64,000 nucleotides of DNA from an uncultured Lachnospiraceae bacterium (GTDB lineage Bacteria; Bacillota; Clostridia; Lachnospirales; Lachnospiraceae), in NCBI GenBank assembly GCA_947164605.1, contig CAMUXE010000005.1, positions 62,001-126,000 on the forward strand, written 5' to 3'. Below, one piece after another: positions 16,492-25,192 of this stretch (position 1 is its first letter; the number at the start of each line of letters is the position of its first letter). The notes beneath the pieces are model-generated. The model had not been told where the DNA came from. It saw only the letters and a list, made by a program, of their open reading frames with translations, and did not search any database. The position numbers were made by a program, and so were the translations under genes.

Positions 16492-17376
16492 CTACAATTC
16501 TACAAATTTGCACATGTCTACACTTGGCTTTTTATGGCTCTTAAAGAGTGTACCGACATTCTCTCCGTTAATTATTCTGATTATATTGGTGACATCATCA
16601 CCGTTTGTTATGCATGTATCTGCGCCAATCATACCTGCCATTCTAGCGGCATCAATCTTTGATGACATACCGCCTGTGCCAAAACCTGACTGAGCAGTGT
16701 CTTTTCCCATGCTGGCGTATTCTTCGCTGATTTCGTCAACATATGGTACAAAACTTGCATCCTTATTCTTCTTCGGATCATCAGTATAGAGTCCATCAAT
16801 ATCTGTGAGAAGTATTAGAAGATCGGCGTCTATAAGCGATGCAACAATTGCTGACAATCTATCATTATCGCCAAAAGTCTGCAGCTGTTCAATCTCATAA
16901 GTTGAAACTGAGTCATTTTCATTGACAACCGGAATAGCTCCTATTGAGATAATCTGCTTGAGAGTGTTCATAGCGTTGTCTCTTGAAACATCATTGGTTA
17001 CATTATTCTTTGTTAGAAGAACCTGAGCTGCTATTGTATTGTACTCTGAAAAGATTTTCTGATAAACCATCATGAGCTTAGCCTGACCTATAGCCGCACA
17101 TGCCTGCTTTAAGTCCCTCTCATTCGGTCTTGTCTCAAGTCCTATAGTGTTTCTTCCAACAGCGATAGCACCCGACGATACAAGCACAATCTCCTTGCCA
17201 CTGTTTTTCAAGTCAACAATAAGTCTCACAAGTTTTTCAATCTTTAAGAGGTTCATCTTACCTGTGCTCTCATGCATGAGTGATGATGAACCAATCTTTA
17301 TTACAATTCTTTTTTTATCTTTAAGAGTAGCTCTCTCTTTAAAATTCAAGTCTCTAATACTGCTTTCCAATGTCAT
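16492..17376 (-). CDS. proB: Glutamate 5-kinase ProB without PUA domain
   Basis: ATP-dependent phosphorylation of glutamate, first step of proline synthesis. 294 residues: only the amino-acid kinase domain. Motifs IVIKIGSSSLM (24-34), IVLVSSGAIAVGRN, VVNENDSVST, FGDNDRLSAIVAS and GTGGMSSKIDAARMA. The C-terminal PUA domain of many bacterial ProB proteins is absent, which is a known shorter form. Start at 17376 with AAGGAG six bases upstream. Confidence 0.96.
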   Translation of the reverse strand: MTLESSIRDLNFKERATLKDKKRIVIKIGSSSLMHESTGKMNLLKIEKLVRLIVDLKNSGKEIVLVSSGAIAVGRNTIGLETRPNERDLKQACAAIGQAKLMMVYQKIFSEYNTIAAQVLLTKNNVTNDVSRDNAMNTLKQIISIGAIPVVNENDSVSTYEIEQLQTFGDNDRLSAIVASLIDADLLILLTDIDGLYTDDPKKNKDASFVPYVDEISEEYASMGKDTAQSGFGTGGMSSKIDAARMAGMIGADTCITNGDDVTNIIRIINGENVGTLFKSHKKPSVDMCKFVEL

Positions 17377-17446
17377 TTTTTCTCCTTTAGGCTTAAGTCC
17401 TTAATATATTAAAAGAAAGACATAATAGGTCTATATTACACCCTAT

Positions 17447-19108
17447 CTATTCTTTTGTCATCTTTGAAAGTATGGCTTCAGCAACTCTAATGCCATCAAT
17501 TGCAGCAGATGTGATTCCACCTGCATAACCAGCTCCCTCACCACACGGGAAGAAACCCTTTATGGAAGCCTCATAGCTGTCCTTATCCCTGAGAATTCTG
17601 ACAGGACTTGATGTCCTAGATTCAAGGCCAGACAAAATCGCCTCATCAGTGTTATATCCTTTAATCTTCCTACCAAAACCCTCAATTGCCTCTTTTAAGG
17701 ATTGGGCCATAAAGTCAGGCATTATCTTATTAAGATCAGCAAAATTGCTTTGGCCCTTGGTCATAGGTTTTACCTGACCATAAGAAGTGCTGACTTTGCC
17801 TTCTTTAAAGTCTCCAAATAACTGATTAGGGATTTTTCCTTCTCCTGCCTCAAAGGCAGCCTCCTCAAGTTTTCTTTGGAAGCGAACTCCGTCAAGAACC
17901 CCATGGCCAAAATCATCAGGTCCTACAGTTACGATAAGAGCTGAATTGGCATTGATTGAAGCTCTGTCAGAATAAGACATACCATTGACCGCCAATCTGC
18001 CAGGCTCTGATGAAGAATTCACAACATAGCCGCCAGGGCACATACAGAAAGAGTAAACTCCTCTGCCTTCATTGGTCTGATAGGTAAGCTTGTAGTCAGC
18101 TGCTTCCAGCTTAGCCCCCTCAAATCTACTTCTGTCCTCAAGTCCATACTCATTGTAATCTATGAGAGACTGCTTATGCTCTATTCTCACTCCACATGCA
18201 AAAGGCTTGGCCTCCATAAGAAAATTCTCCCTCTCAAGCATTTCAAGAGTATCTCTTGACGAGTGTCCTATAGCAAAGACTACATTGCTAGCTTCCCTAT
18301 CTGTGAGCTGACCAGTCTGCCTGTCTCTTGTTAAGATGCCCTTAACCTGACCAGACTCCACAAGGATCTTTTCAACCTTAGTGGCGAAGTGAATCTGTCC
18401 GCCAAGCTCTAAGATTTCTTCTCTTATACCTTTGACTACCTTTTTTAGGACATCAGTACCCACATGAGGTTTGTTTACATATAGAATCTTCTCATCAGCA
18501 CCAAACTTTACAAAATTTCTCAATACATAAGCAATTCTTCCCGTTGGGTCCTTGATTGAAGTATTGAGCTTTCCATCGGAAAATGTACCGGCACCGCCCT
18601 CGCCAAACTGGACATTGCTCTCAGCATCAAGCTCTCCTGTCTGCCAAAAGTGTTCAACTTTTTTATCTCTTATATCTACACTGTCACCCCTCTCAAAAAC
18701 GATAGGAGCCATACCTGCTCTGGCAAGCATAAGGGCTGCAAACATACCAGCTGGGCCAAAGCCAACCACAACAGGTCTGTCAGCTTCCTTAAGGGATACA
18801 TTCTTATTTTTAAGGCCAGCACTAGGAAATTCAAATATGATATTCTCATGCAGACTTGCATTTTTTATCTTAGATAAATTGAACTTTTCAAGGTCTATCT
18901 TCTTTCCCCTTTTTATGATTTCAAGGACATCAAGGGTATAAACATAATAAAGTAAGGGCTTTTTTCTGGCATCAATAGATCTTCTCACTATACTAAAACT
19001 CAGCTTGTCATCCATAGAGAGCTTTAGTTGTCTCTTTAATTCACCTTCAAGCCCCCTATTATCACCAATTTTTATCTTAATCTGATTGAGTCTAATCACC
19101 TTACTCAT
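17447..19108 (-). CDS. FAD-dependent oxidoreductase (COG2509-type)
   Basis: Uncharacterised FAD-dependent dehydrogenase family. About 553 residues from ATG 19108 (GTGAGG upstream). N-terminal 80-residue domain with the family's IRLNQIKIKIGDN...LEGELKRQLKL pattern, then Rossmann FAD site VVVGFGPAGMFAALMLARAG (about 95-115), FGEGGAGTFSDGKL, VFAIGHSSRDTLEML and C-terminal GEGAGYAGGITSAAIDGIR. Substrate unknown. Directly downstream of the BaiN-like flavoprotein gene (19-base gap), so the two flavoproteins are probably coexpressed. Confidence 0.9.
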   Translation of the reverse strand: MSKVIRLNQIKIKIGDNRGLEGELKRQLKLSMDDKLSFSIVRRSIDARKKPLLYYVYTLDVLEIIKRGKKIDLEKFNLSKIKNASLHENIIFEFPSAGLKNKNVSLKEADRPVVVGFGPAGMFAALMLARAGMAPIVFERGDSVDIRDKKVEHFWQTGELDAESNVQFGEGGAGTFSDGKLNTSIKDPTGRIAYVLRNFVKFGADEKILYVNKPHVGTDVLKKVVKGIREEILELGGQIHFATKVEKILVESGQVKGILTRDRQTGQLTDREASNVVFAIGHSSRDTLEMLERENFLMEAKPFACGVRIEHKQSLIDYNEYGLEDRSRFEGAKLEAADYKLTYQTNEGRGVYSFCMCPGGYVVNSSSEPGRLAVNGMSYSDRASINANSALIVTVGPDDFGHGVLDGVRFQRKLEEAAFEAGEGKIPNQLFGDFKEGKVSTSYGQVKPMTKGQSNFADLNKIMPDFMAQSLKEAIEGFGRKIKGYNTDEAILSGLESRTSSPVRILRDKDSYEASIKGFFPCGEGAGYAGGITSAAIDGIRVAEAILSKMTKE

Positions 19109-19127
19109 CTTAAACCTCACTTTTGAC

Positions 19128-20399
19128 CTAAGCCATCGATTCAACAGCCTTGTGTGCAGATGCAAAAGCCCATGAGAGATTATAGCCCCCACAGATACCA
19201 TCCACATCACAAAGCTCACCTATTGCGTATATATTCTTATATTTTTTCAATTCCAGATTTGGCTTTAATTCATCTATTCTAATTCCGCCCTGACAAACCT
19301 GAGCCCCTTCATAGCCCTTATAAGTACTCAAGACAAAGCGATCGGACTTGATAGTTTTGACTATATCTAATATAGCCTGGTCAGAAAGCTCTTCTAAGCT
19401 AGAATCAGGATTTACCTTAGCTTTTTTAAGAATACCCATAGCTACCTTTTCGTTAAAAAGTCCTATCAAGGCCATTAGGCAGCTTTTGCTCTTAAATTTG
19501 CCGACAAATCCTCTGATTATCCCAAGGACTTCCTCTCTGTCATAATCAGGCATAAAATCTACATCCAAGATAACTGGCTTTCCCTGATAAATGGCCTCGA
19601 CAGCTCTGTGGCTCAACTGAAATACCGGAATTCCTGAAAGGCCATCATCGTTGAATTGGAGCTCTCCTGTGTCAGATGCTAAGAACTTGCCATCTATTAT
19701 CAAACTGACCTTGGCATAAACTCTGATTTTTTCAAAATATTGAATTGTGGGATCCTCACTGCCAAGTCCCACTAGAGCAGGAAGTACTTTTTTGATTCCA
19801 AGACCCATTTTTTGGCAAATATCCAAAAAAGAACCATCAGATCCTGTTGATTCCATGGCTTTCAGTCCAGTTGCAAGAACTATATTCCTTGTTCTAAACT
19901 TGCCTTCATTAGTGAGGACTAGATATTCATCACCTGTCTTCTTAATGTCATGCAGCTTGGTATTGGCTGCAATATGGCAAGACAATCTGTCAAGTTCCAT
20001 CATCATAGATAAAACTACCGATTTTGCTGAATCTGAGCTGGGATAGACATAAGAATCTCTGTCTTTAGGATATATGCCAAGACTCTTAAAGAATTCAACT
20101 ATAGCATTGGCATCAAAGTCACTTATGACCCCATCTACAAAATCCAAATCATCACAGTAATAAGCAGTCTTATCAAGCTTGTAATTTGTAAAATTACACC
20201 TTCCATTGCCTGTTGCAAGGACCTTACTTAAGATTCTTGATGTGTGCTCAATTATGAGGACACTCATATTCTTTCTTAAGGCCATAATGGCAGCAGCCAC
20301 TCCCGCAGCTCCACCGCCTACAACAATCAAGTCATATTGAGATTTTAAAGCTGTCGAGCTTATCTGATTAGGCTTTTCAACCTTCTTTTTTACTTTCAT
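19128..20399 (-). CDS. HI0933/BaiN-like flavoprotein, first of two
   Basis: NAD(P)/FAD-dependent oxidoreductase of the HI0933 family, 423 residues. FAD site LIVVGGGAAGVAAAIMALRK at about 25-44, then the family's LATGNGRCNFTN and C-terminal GELCDVDGICGGYNLSWAFA (redox/FAD contact). BaiN, a bile-acid dehydroxylation enzyme from clostridia, belongs to this family, but family membership alone does not set the substrate. A paralogue is encoded at 61340-62608. Start ATG 20399; 11 bases after ybeY. Confidence 0.88.
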   Translation of the reverse strand: MKVKKKVEKPNQISSTALKSQYDLIVVGGGAAGVAAAIMALRKNMSVLIIEHTSRILSKVLATGNGRCNFTNYKLDKTAYYCDDLDFVDGVISDFDANAIVEFFKSLGIYPKDRDSYVYPSSDSAKSVVLSMMMELDRLSCHIAANTKLHDIKKTGDEYLVLTNEGKFRTRNIVLATGLKAMESTGSDGSFLDICQKMGLGIKKVLPALVGLGSEDPTIQYFEKIRVYAKVSLIIDGKFLASDTGELQFNDDGLSGIPVFQLSHRAVEAIYQGKPVILDVDFMPDYDREEVLGIIRGFVGKFKSKSCLMALIGLFNEKVAMGILKKAKVNPDSSLEELSDQAILDIVKTIKSDRFVLSTYKGYEGAQVCQGGIRIDELKPNLELKKYKNIYAIGELCDVDGICGGYNLSWAFASAHKAVESMA

Positions 20400-20410
20400 A
20401 GCAACTCCAA

Positions 20411-20941
20411 TCAGTCAATATAATCCCTTGTATAACCGATTCTTTCAAGAATTTCATTCTGTTTACTTGTCATAATCTCAGCTTCGCTCTCAATCATATG
20501 GTCAAATCCTGCCAAGTGGAGCATACTGTGGGCTACCAAAAAGGCTAATTCCCTTGTTTTTGAATGTCCATATGCCTCAGCCTGCTCTATCACCTTTTCA
20601 AGGCTTATAACAATGTCACCCAACAAGAGCTCTCCGCTGTCAGGATCAAAGTAATCCTGCTCATTCTCTGTGAGCTCTTCTTCCATATCAGCAAAGTTGC
20701 CTGCCTCATTGAAATTAATCATAGGAAAAGATAGAACATCGGTTGCTCTGTCAATATCTCTTTGTTCCTTGTTGATTTCATGTATCTGCTCATTGTCAAC
20801 CAAGCAGACCTCAACTTTAGCCTCATAAGGGCATGAAAGATAATCAAGGGCCTCCACGATAACCTTTCTGATAATCATGTCATAATCAATATCAAGTCTT
20901 GTCTCAGACTCATTTTCAATATTTATAGTCAATTTACTCAC
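20411..20941 (-). CDS. ybeY: Endoribonuclease YbeY (16S rRNA maturation)
   Basis: Metal-dependent RNase acting on the 3' end of 16S rRNA and in ribosome quality control. 176 residues. Zn-binding signature in LVAHSMLHLAGFDHM (HxxxHxxxxxH form) and the RDIDRATDVLSFPM segment typical of the family. Lies 27 bases after phoH; phoH-ybeY is a conserved bacterial pair. Confidence 0.96.
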   Translation of the reverse strand: MSKLTINIENESETRLDIDYDMIIRKVIVEALDYLSCPYEAKVEVCLVDNEQIHEINKEQRDIDRATDVLSFPMINFNEAGNFADMEEELTENEQDYFDPDSGELLLGDIVISLEKVIEQAEAYGHSKTRELAFLVAHSMLHLAGFDHMIESEAEIMTSKQNEILERIGYTRDYID

Positions 20942-20968
20942 CTCTCGCTTCTAGGCCTTGGCATAGGT

Positions 20969-22108
20969 TTATCTAGACCTTTTGTCAGCTTTTCTTGGGG
21001 CTTTGCCCTCATTTCTTCTGTCAGCTTTACTGTCATATCTTCTGTCGGCATTGCTATCACTTTTTCTGTCAGCTCTGCTGTCCTTTTTTCTGTCAGTTCT
21101 GCCCTCATTTCTTCTGTCAGTTCTTCTGTTCTCAAACTGATCAGAATGCTTTTTTTCATACTCCTCATAAGCTTTGACAATCTTTTGTACTAAAGGATGT
21201 CTAACTACATCAAGACTTGTGAGTTCAGCAATTCCTATATCATCAATGCCTCTTAACACTTTGAGTGCAACATCAAGTCCAGAAACTGTGCCAAGAGGCA
21301 AATCTTTCTGAGAGAGATCACCTGTAACTATCACTTTTGAGCCAAAACCAATTCTTGTCAAAAACATCTTCATCTGAGCTGGTGTTGTATTCTGTGCCTC
21401 ATCAAGTATTATGTAAGCATTGTCAAGGGTTCTACCTCTCATATAGGCAAGAGGAGCCACTTCAATCAAGCCTTTTTCCATATTGGTCTGAAAACTCTCA
21501 GCTCCCATAATCTGGTAGAGAGCATCATAAAGAGGTCTCAAATAGGGATCAATCTTGCTCTGTAAATCTCCAGGCAAAAAGCCAAGCTTTTCACCTGCCT
21601 CTATAGCAGGTCTTGTGAGGATAATTCTGCTAACCTCATCTTTCTTAAAGGCTGTGATTGCCATAGCCATTGCAAGATAAGTTTTACCAGTTCCAGCAGG
21701 TCCAAGACCCAATACAATCATATTTTCCCTAATTAGGTCTATATAATTCTTCTGACCCAATGTCTTAGGCTTTATAGGCTTGCCATTAACTGTGCGACAA
21801 ATATAATCATTATCCACCTCAACTATACTGTCCTCTTTATCTTCAAAGCTCAGTGACAGGGCGTAATCAACGTTCTGCTCACTGATTTCGTTGCCTCTCT
21901 TTGCGAGTTCAAGAAGATTTGATAGTACACCGATAGCCTTGTCGACAGCATTCTCACTGCCACTCACACTGACTTCATCTCCCCTGTTATTAACACTCAC
22001 ATCAAGAGTTCTCTCTATTTTTTTCAAATAAGCATCAAAGCCACCAAAAACAGATACACTGTATTCTGCGGCAATGTCAATTTTCTTTTCTGCCACGAAA
22101 GCCTCCAT
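20969..22108 (-). CDS. phoH: PhoH family ATPase with Arg/Asp-rich tail
   Basis: PhoH-like P-loop NTPase, presumed RNA-linked. About 379 residues. N-terminal KH-like region, then VLGLGPAGTGKTYLAMAMA (Walker A), RPAIEAGEKLGFLPGDL, DEAQNTTPAQMKMFLTRIGF (Walker B region) and SDVVRHPLVQKIV-like end. The last about 55 residues are a repeat of Arg, Asp, Lys, Ala (RADRKSDSNADRRYDSKADR), not part of the conserved domain. Start is uncertain: in-frame codons further upstream lie inside the rpsU terminator and are rejected; ATG 22108 is used, but a GTG at 22096 has GGAGG five bases before it. ybeY follows. Confidence 0.9.
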   Translation of the reverse strand: MEAFVAEKKIDIAAEYSVSVFGGFDAYLKKIERTLDVSVNNRGDEVSVSGSENAVDKAIGVLSNLLELAKRGNEISEQNVDYALSLSFEDKEDSIVEVDNDYICRTVNGKPIKPKTLGQKNYIDLIRENMIVLGLGPAGTGKTYLAMAMAITAFKKDEVSRIILTRPAIEAGEKLGFLPGDLQSKIDPYLRPLYDALYQIMGAESFQTNMEKGLIEVAPLAYMRGRTLDNAYIILDEAQNTTPAQMKMFLTRIGFGSKVIVTGDLSQKDLPLGTVSGLDVALKVLRGIDDIGIAELTSLDVVRHPLVQKIVKAYEEYEKKHSDQFENRRTDRRNEGRTDRKKDSRADRKSDSNADRRYDSKADRRNEGKAPRKADKRSR

Positions 22109-22130
22109 AAATATTTCCATATAATCCAAA

Positions 22131-22162
22131 AGAGGTGAACCCTTTGTACGGGGTTCACCTCT
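22131..22162 (-). terminator. Intrinsic terminator after rpsU
   Basis: Perfect 12-bp stem AGAGGTGAACCC / GGGTTCACCTCT (22131-22142 with 22151-22162), eight-base loop, then a short U-run on the minus strand (TCTTTTGG). It sits 12 bases after the rpsU stop and before phoH, so phoH must be read through or have its own start. Confidence 0.85.
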
Positions 22163-22174
22163 CATTAACTTTAA

Positions 22175-22351
22175 TTAGTTGAACTTACGTTTTCTAGCAG
22201 CTTCAGACTTTTTCTTACGTCTTACGCTTGGCTTCTCGTAATGTTCTCTTTTACGAATTTCCTGCTGAATGCCTGCCTTAGCACAGTTTCTCTTGAATCT
22301 GCGTAATGCACTGTCTAAAGATTCGTTCTCTTTAACGATGACATTTGACAT
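22175..22351 (-). CDS. rpsU: 30S ribosomal protein S21
   Basis: Small basic ribosomal protein of the 30S subunit platform, 58 residues from ATG 22351 ([20 protein letters not shown]), the standard start, with AGGA seven bases upstream. The C-terminus is the usual Lys/Arg-rich [20 protein letters not shown]. Own promoter at 22428-22455, own terminator at 22131-22162, so it can be expressed separately within this long array. Confidence 0.97.
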   Translation of the reverse strand: MSNVIVKENESLDSALRRFKRNCAKAGIQQEIRKREHYEKPSVRRKKKSEAARKRKFN

Positions 22352-22427
22352 ATCTGTTCCTGACCACCCTTCTGTTGCTAATTGTGCGAAGCTATTCAAC
22401 TCATGATTACTCAACTGCACGTTGAAT

Positions 22428-22455
22428 ATTATATCACAAAAACTGCTTTCGTCAA
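22428..22455 (-). promoter_or_regulatory. Strong sigma-A promoter for rpsU
   Basis: Minus strand -35 TTGACG (22450-22455), 16-bp spacer, extended -10 TGATATAAT (TATAAT at 22428-22433). Leader of about 70 nt before the rpsU start. Confidence 0.85.
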
Positions 22456-22481
22456 CCTATTTTTAGCATTTATTTTTATTT

Positions 22482-25142
22482 TCAGCTAAGCATTGCCTCA
22501 AGCTCGCCTGCTGCCTTAGCTATAAGCTCATCAATTCCTGCTGGATTCTTACCACCAGCCTGAGCCATATTTGGACGACCGCCACCGCCGCCACCAACGA
22601 TTGGTGCGAGAGCCTTGATAAGCTTACCAGCATTTGCTCCCTTGGCAATAGCTTCATCTGATGCCATGGCAATAATATTAACCTTACCATCAAGATCAGA
22701 CACAAGAAGAACTACCCCATTAGTAAGTTTAGCCTTACACTGATCACCTAAGTCTCTCAATGCATTCATATCAACGCCTGAAACCTTAGCTGCAAGGAAA
22801 GAAAGTCCTGCAACATCAGTAACCTGATCCATAACATCGCCCAAAGCATTAGCTGCCTGCTTGCTCTTAAGAGACTCATTCTCACTTCTTACAGCCTTAA
22901 GCTCTTCCTGAAGTTTTTCGATATGGTCCTTAATATTAGCTGGAGTAGCCTTGAGTAAATCAGCAGCCTCGTTGAGTGTCTTTTCTAAATCATCATAATA
23001 AGCGCGTACATTGTCAGAAGTAATTGCCTCAATTCTTCTAACTCCTGCTGCAACGCCTGACTCAGAAAGAATCTTGAATGAAGCAATCTGGCTTGTGTTG
23101 TTAACATGAGTACCACCACAGAGCTCAACTGAATAGTCACCCATATTTACAACTCTAACGCTATCGCCGTACTTCTCACCGAAAAGAGCCATAGCTCCAG
23201 TCTTCTTAGCCTCATCTAAGGTCATAACCTTAGTAACTACCTCAAGTCCCTCTGCGATCTTAGCATTTACCATGTTCTCAACTTCTTTGAGCTCTTCCTT
23301 AGTCATAGCCTGGAAGTGGCTGAAGTCGAATCTAATCTTAGAAGCATCCTGATATGAACCAGCCTGCTCAACATGAGTTCCAAGAACATCTCTCAAAGCC
23401 TTCTGCATAAGGTGAGTAGCTGAGTGATTCTTGCATGTTGCCAATCTTGTATTCTTATCAACTAAAAGATCTGCCTTATCTGAAACCTTGATCATACCTT
23501 CAAGTACATAACCAACATGAGCTATCTTGTTTCCAGACACATGGAGAGTCTCTACAACCTTAAAGCTGCCATCTGATGTCTTAATAAGACCTGCATCTCC
23601 TACCTGTCCACCCATAGTGCCATAGAAAGGAGTCTTGTCAGTGATAACTGCTCCGTATGCTCCATCTGTGAGGGCATCTACAATTGCAGCATCCTCGTCG
23701 TCATCATCCTTAGCAAGCTTAGCTAAAGCGATAACCTGACCCTGATCCTCAGTCTTGTCATATCCTGTAAACTCAGAAACTAAAGCTGTATCAATCTGCT
23801 CATAGACAGTAGCCTCAGCTCCCATATAGTTTGTTGTCTTTCTTGCAGCACGAGCCTTCTCTCTCTGCTCCTTCATAGCTGCATTAAAGCCATCTTCCTC
23901 TACTGTGATAGCCTTCTCCTCAAGAATCTCCTTAGTGAGATCAAGAGGAAATCCATATGTATCATAGAGCTTGAATGCATCACTGCCGTCAAGAACCTTC
24001 TTGCCCTCTGACTCAAGCTTAGCTACAAGCTGGTCAAGAATCTCAAGTCCCTGATTTATAGTTTTCTCAAAGTTGTGCTCTTCCTGCTCTATAACCTTGA
24101 TAATGAAGTCCTTCTTCTCTTCAAGTTCTGGATAGCCGTCCTTACTTCCCTCAATAACCTTGAGAGCAAGTCTCTTTAAGAAAGCGCCTTCAATTCCAAG
24201 GAGCTTACCGTGTCTGCATGCTCTACGGATGATTCTTCTTAAAACATAGCCTCTTCCCTCATTTGAAGGTAAGATTCCATCAGAAATCATAAATGTTGCT
24301 GAACGAATATGGTCTGTGATAACACGGATAGAAACATCATCCTTGTCATTGACCTCATACTGCTTAGAAGAAATAGCACAAACTTCATTTCTCAAAGCCT
24401 GGAGTGTATCTACATCAAAGATTGAATCTACATCCTGAACTGCAACTGCAAGTCTCTCAAGTCCCATACCAGTATCGATATTTTTCTGAACAAGGTCTGT
24501 ATAGTTGCCCTTGCCATCATTGTTGAACTGTGAAAATACGACATTCCAAACTTCCATGAAACGGTCGCCTTCGCCGCCCATAACATCCTCTGGGCCATTG
24601 CCATACTTTTCGCCACGGTCATAGTAAATCTCAGTACAAGGACCACATGGACCAGAGCCGTGCTCCCAGAAGTTATCTTCCTTGCCGAACTTGTAGATTC
24701 TATCCTCAGCAATTCCCATCTTATTGTGCCAGATGTCAAATGCTTCCTGGTCATCAACATATACTGAAGGGTAAAGTCTGTTCTCATCAAGGCCTACTAC
24801 CTTTGTGAGGAACTCCCAAGCCCATGGAATAGCCTCTTCTTTAAAATAATCGCCAAAAGAGAAGTTTCCTAACATTTCAAAGAAAGTACCATGTCTGGCA
24901 GTCTTTCCTACGTTCTCAATATCACCTGTTCTGATACATTTCTGACAAGTTGTAACTCTTGTTCTTGGTGGTATCTCCTGACCTGTAAAGTAAGGCTTTA
25001 ATGGTGCCATACCTGAATTGATGATAAGCAAACTGTTATCATTGTGTGGTACAAGTGAGAAACTGTTAAGTTTAAGATGTCCCTTGCTCTCGAAGAACTC
25101 AAGATATAATTTTCTGAGTTCGTTAACTCCTCTGTACTGCAA
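22482..25142 (-). CDS. alaS: Alanine--tRNA ligase, TTG start
   Basis: Charges tRNA-Ala and edits mischarged Ser/Gly. 886 residues, usual length. Catalytic core begins ELRKLYLEFFESKGH, class II motif RTGDIENVGKTARHGTFFEM; editing domain HSATHLMQKALRDVLGTHV and CGGTHVNNTSQI provide the His/His/Cys/His zinc site; C-terminal VGGGGGGRPNMAQAGG is the C-Ala glycine motif. Start codon is TTG at 25142: AGGAGG lies nine bases upstream and there is no in-frame ATG nearby. No T-box leader is visible in the 50-base gap to the preceding gene. Confidence 0.97.
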   Translation of the reverse strand: MQYRGVNELRKLYLEFFESKGHLKLNSFSLVPHNDNSLLIINSGMAPLKPYFTGQEIPPRTRVTTCQKCIRTGDIENVGKTARHGTFFEMLGNFSFGDYFKEEAIPWAWEFLTKVVGLDENRLYPSVYVDDQEAFDIWHNKMGIAEDRIYKFGKEDNFWEHGSGPCGPCTEIYYDRGEKYGNGPEDVMGGEGDRFMEVWNVVFSQFNNDGKGNYTDLVQKNIDTGMGLERLAVAVQDVDSIFDVDTLQALRNEVCAISSKQYEVNDKDDVSIRVITDHIRSATFMISDGILPSNEGRGYVLRRIIRRACRHGKLLGIEGAFLKRLALKVIEGSKDGYPELEEKKDFIIKVIEQEEHNFEKTINQGLEILDQLVAKLESEGKKVLDGSDAFKLYDTYGFPLDLTKEILEEKAITVEEDGFNAAMKEQREKARAARKTTNYMGAEATVYEQIDTALVSEFTGYDKTEDQGQVIALAKLAKDDDDEDAAIVDALTDGAYGAVITDKTPFYGTMGGQVGDAGLIKTSDGSFKVVETLHVSGNKIAHVGYVLEGMIKVSDKADLLVDKNTRLATCKNHSATHLMQKALRDVLGTHVEQAGSYQDASKIRFDFSHFQAMTKEELKEVENMVNAKIAEGLEVVTKVMTLDEAKKTGAMALFGEKYGDSVRVVNMGDYSVELCGGTHVNNTSQIASFKILSESGVAAGVRRIEAITSDNVRAYYDDLEKTLNEAADLLKATPANIKDHIEKLQEELKAVRSENESLKSKQAANALGDVMDQVTDVAGLSFLAAKVSGVDMNALRDLGDQCKAKLTNGVVLLVSDLDGKVNIIAMASDEAIAKGANAGKLIKALAPIVGGGGGGRPNMAQAGGKNPAGIDELIAKAAGELEAMLS

Positions 25143-25192
25143 TTTAAATTTCCTCCTAGTTTTCCTTTATTAAGTTTTTTACTTAATCAAAA

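Noticed and set aside
20938-21180. Open frame on the minus strand giving ELTEEMRAELTEK-type repeats
   Set aside because: It is the repetitive phoH tail read in another frame; phoH frame is supported by the conserved domain.
22109-22165. phoH start upstream at 22165
   Set aside because: Those codons are the stem-loop terminator of rpsU.
24428-24790. 120-residue minus-strand frame inside alaS
   Set aside because: Shadow of alaS; no ribosome site and alaS is intact.
25143-25192. T-box or riboswitch ahead of alaS
   Set aside because: The gap to the preceding gene is only about 50 bases with no stem or specifier-like structure.
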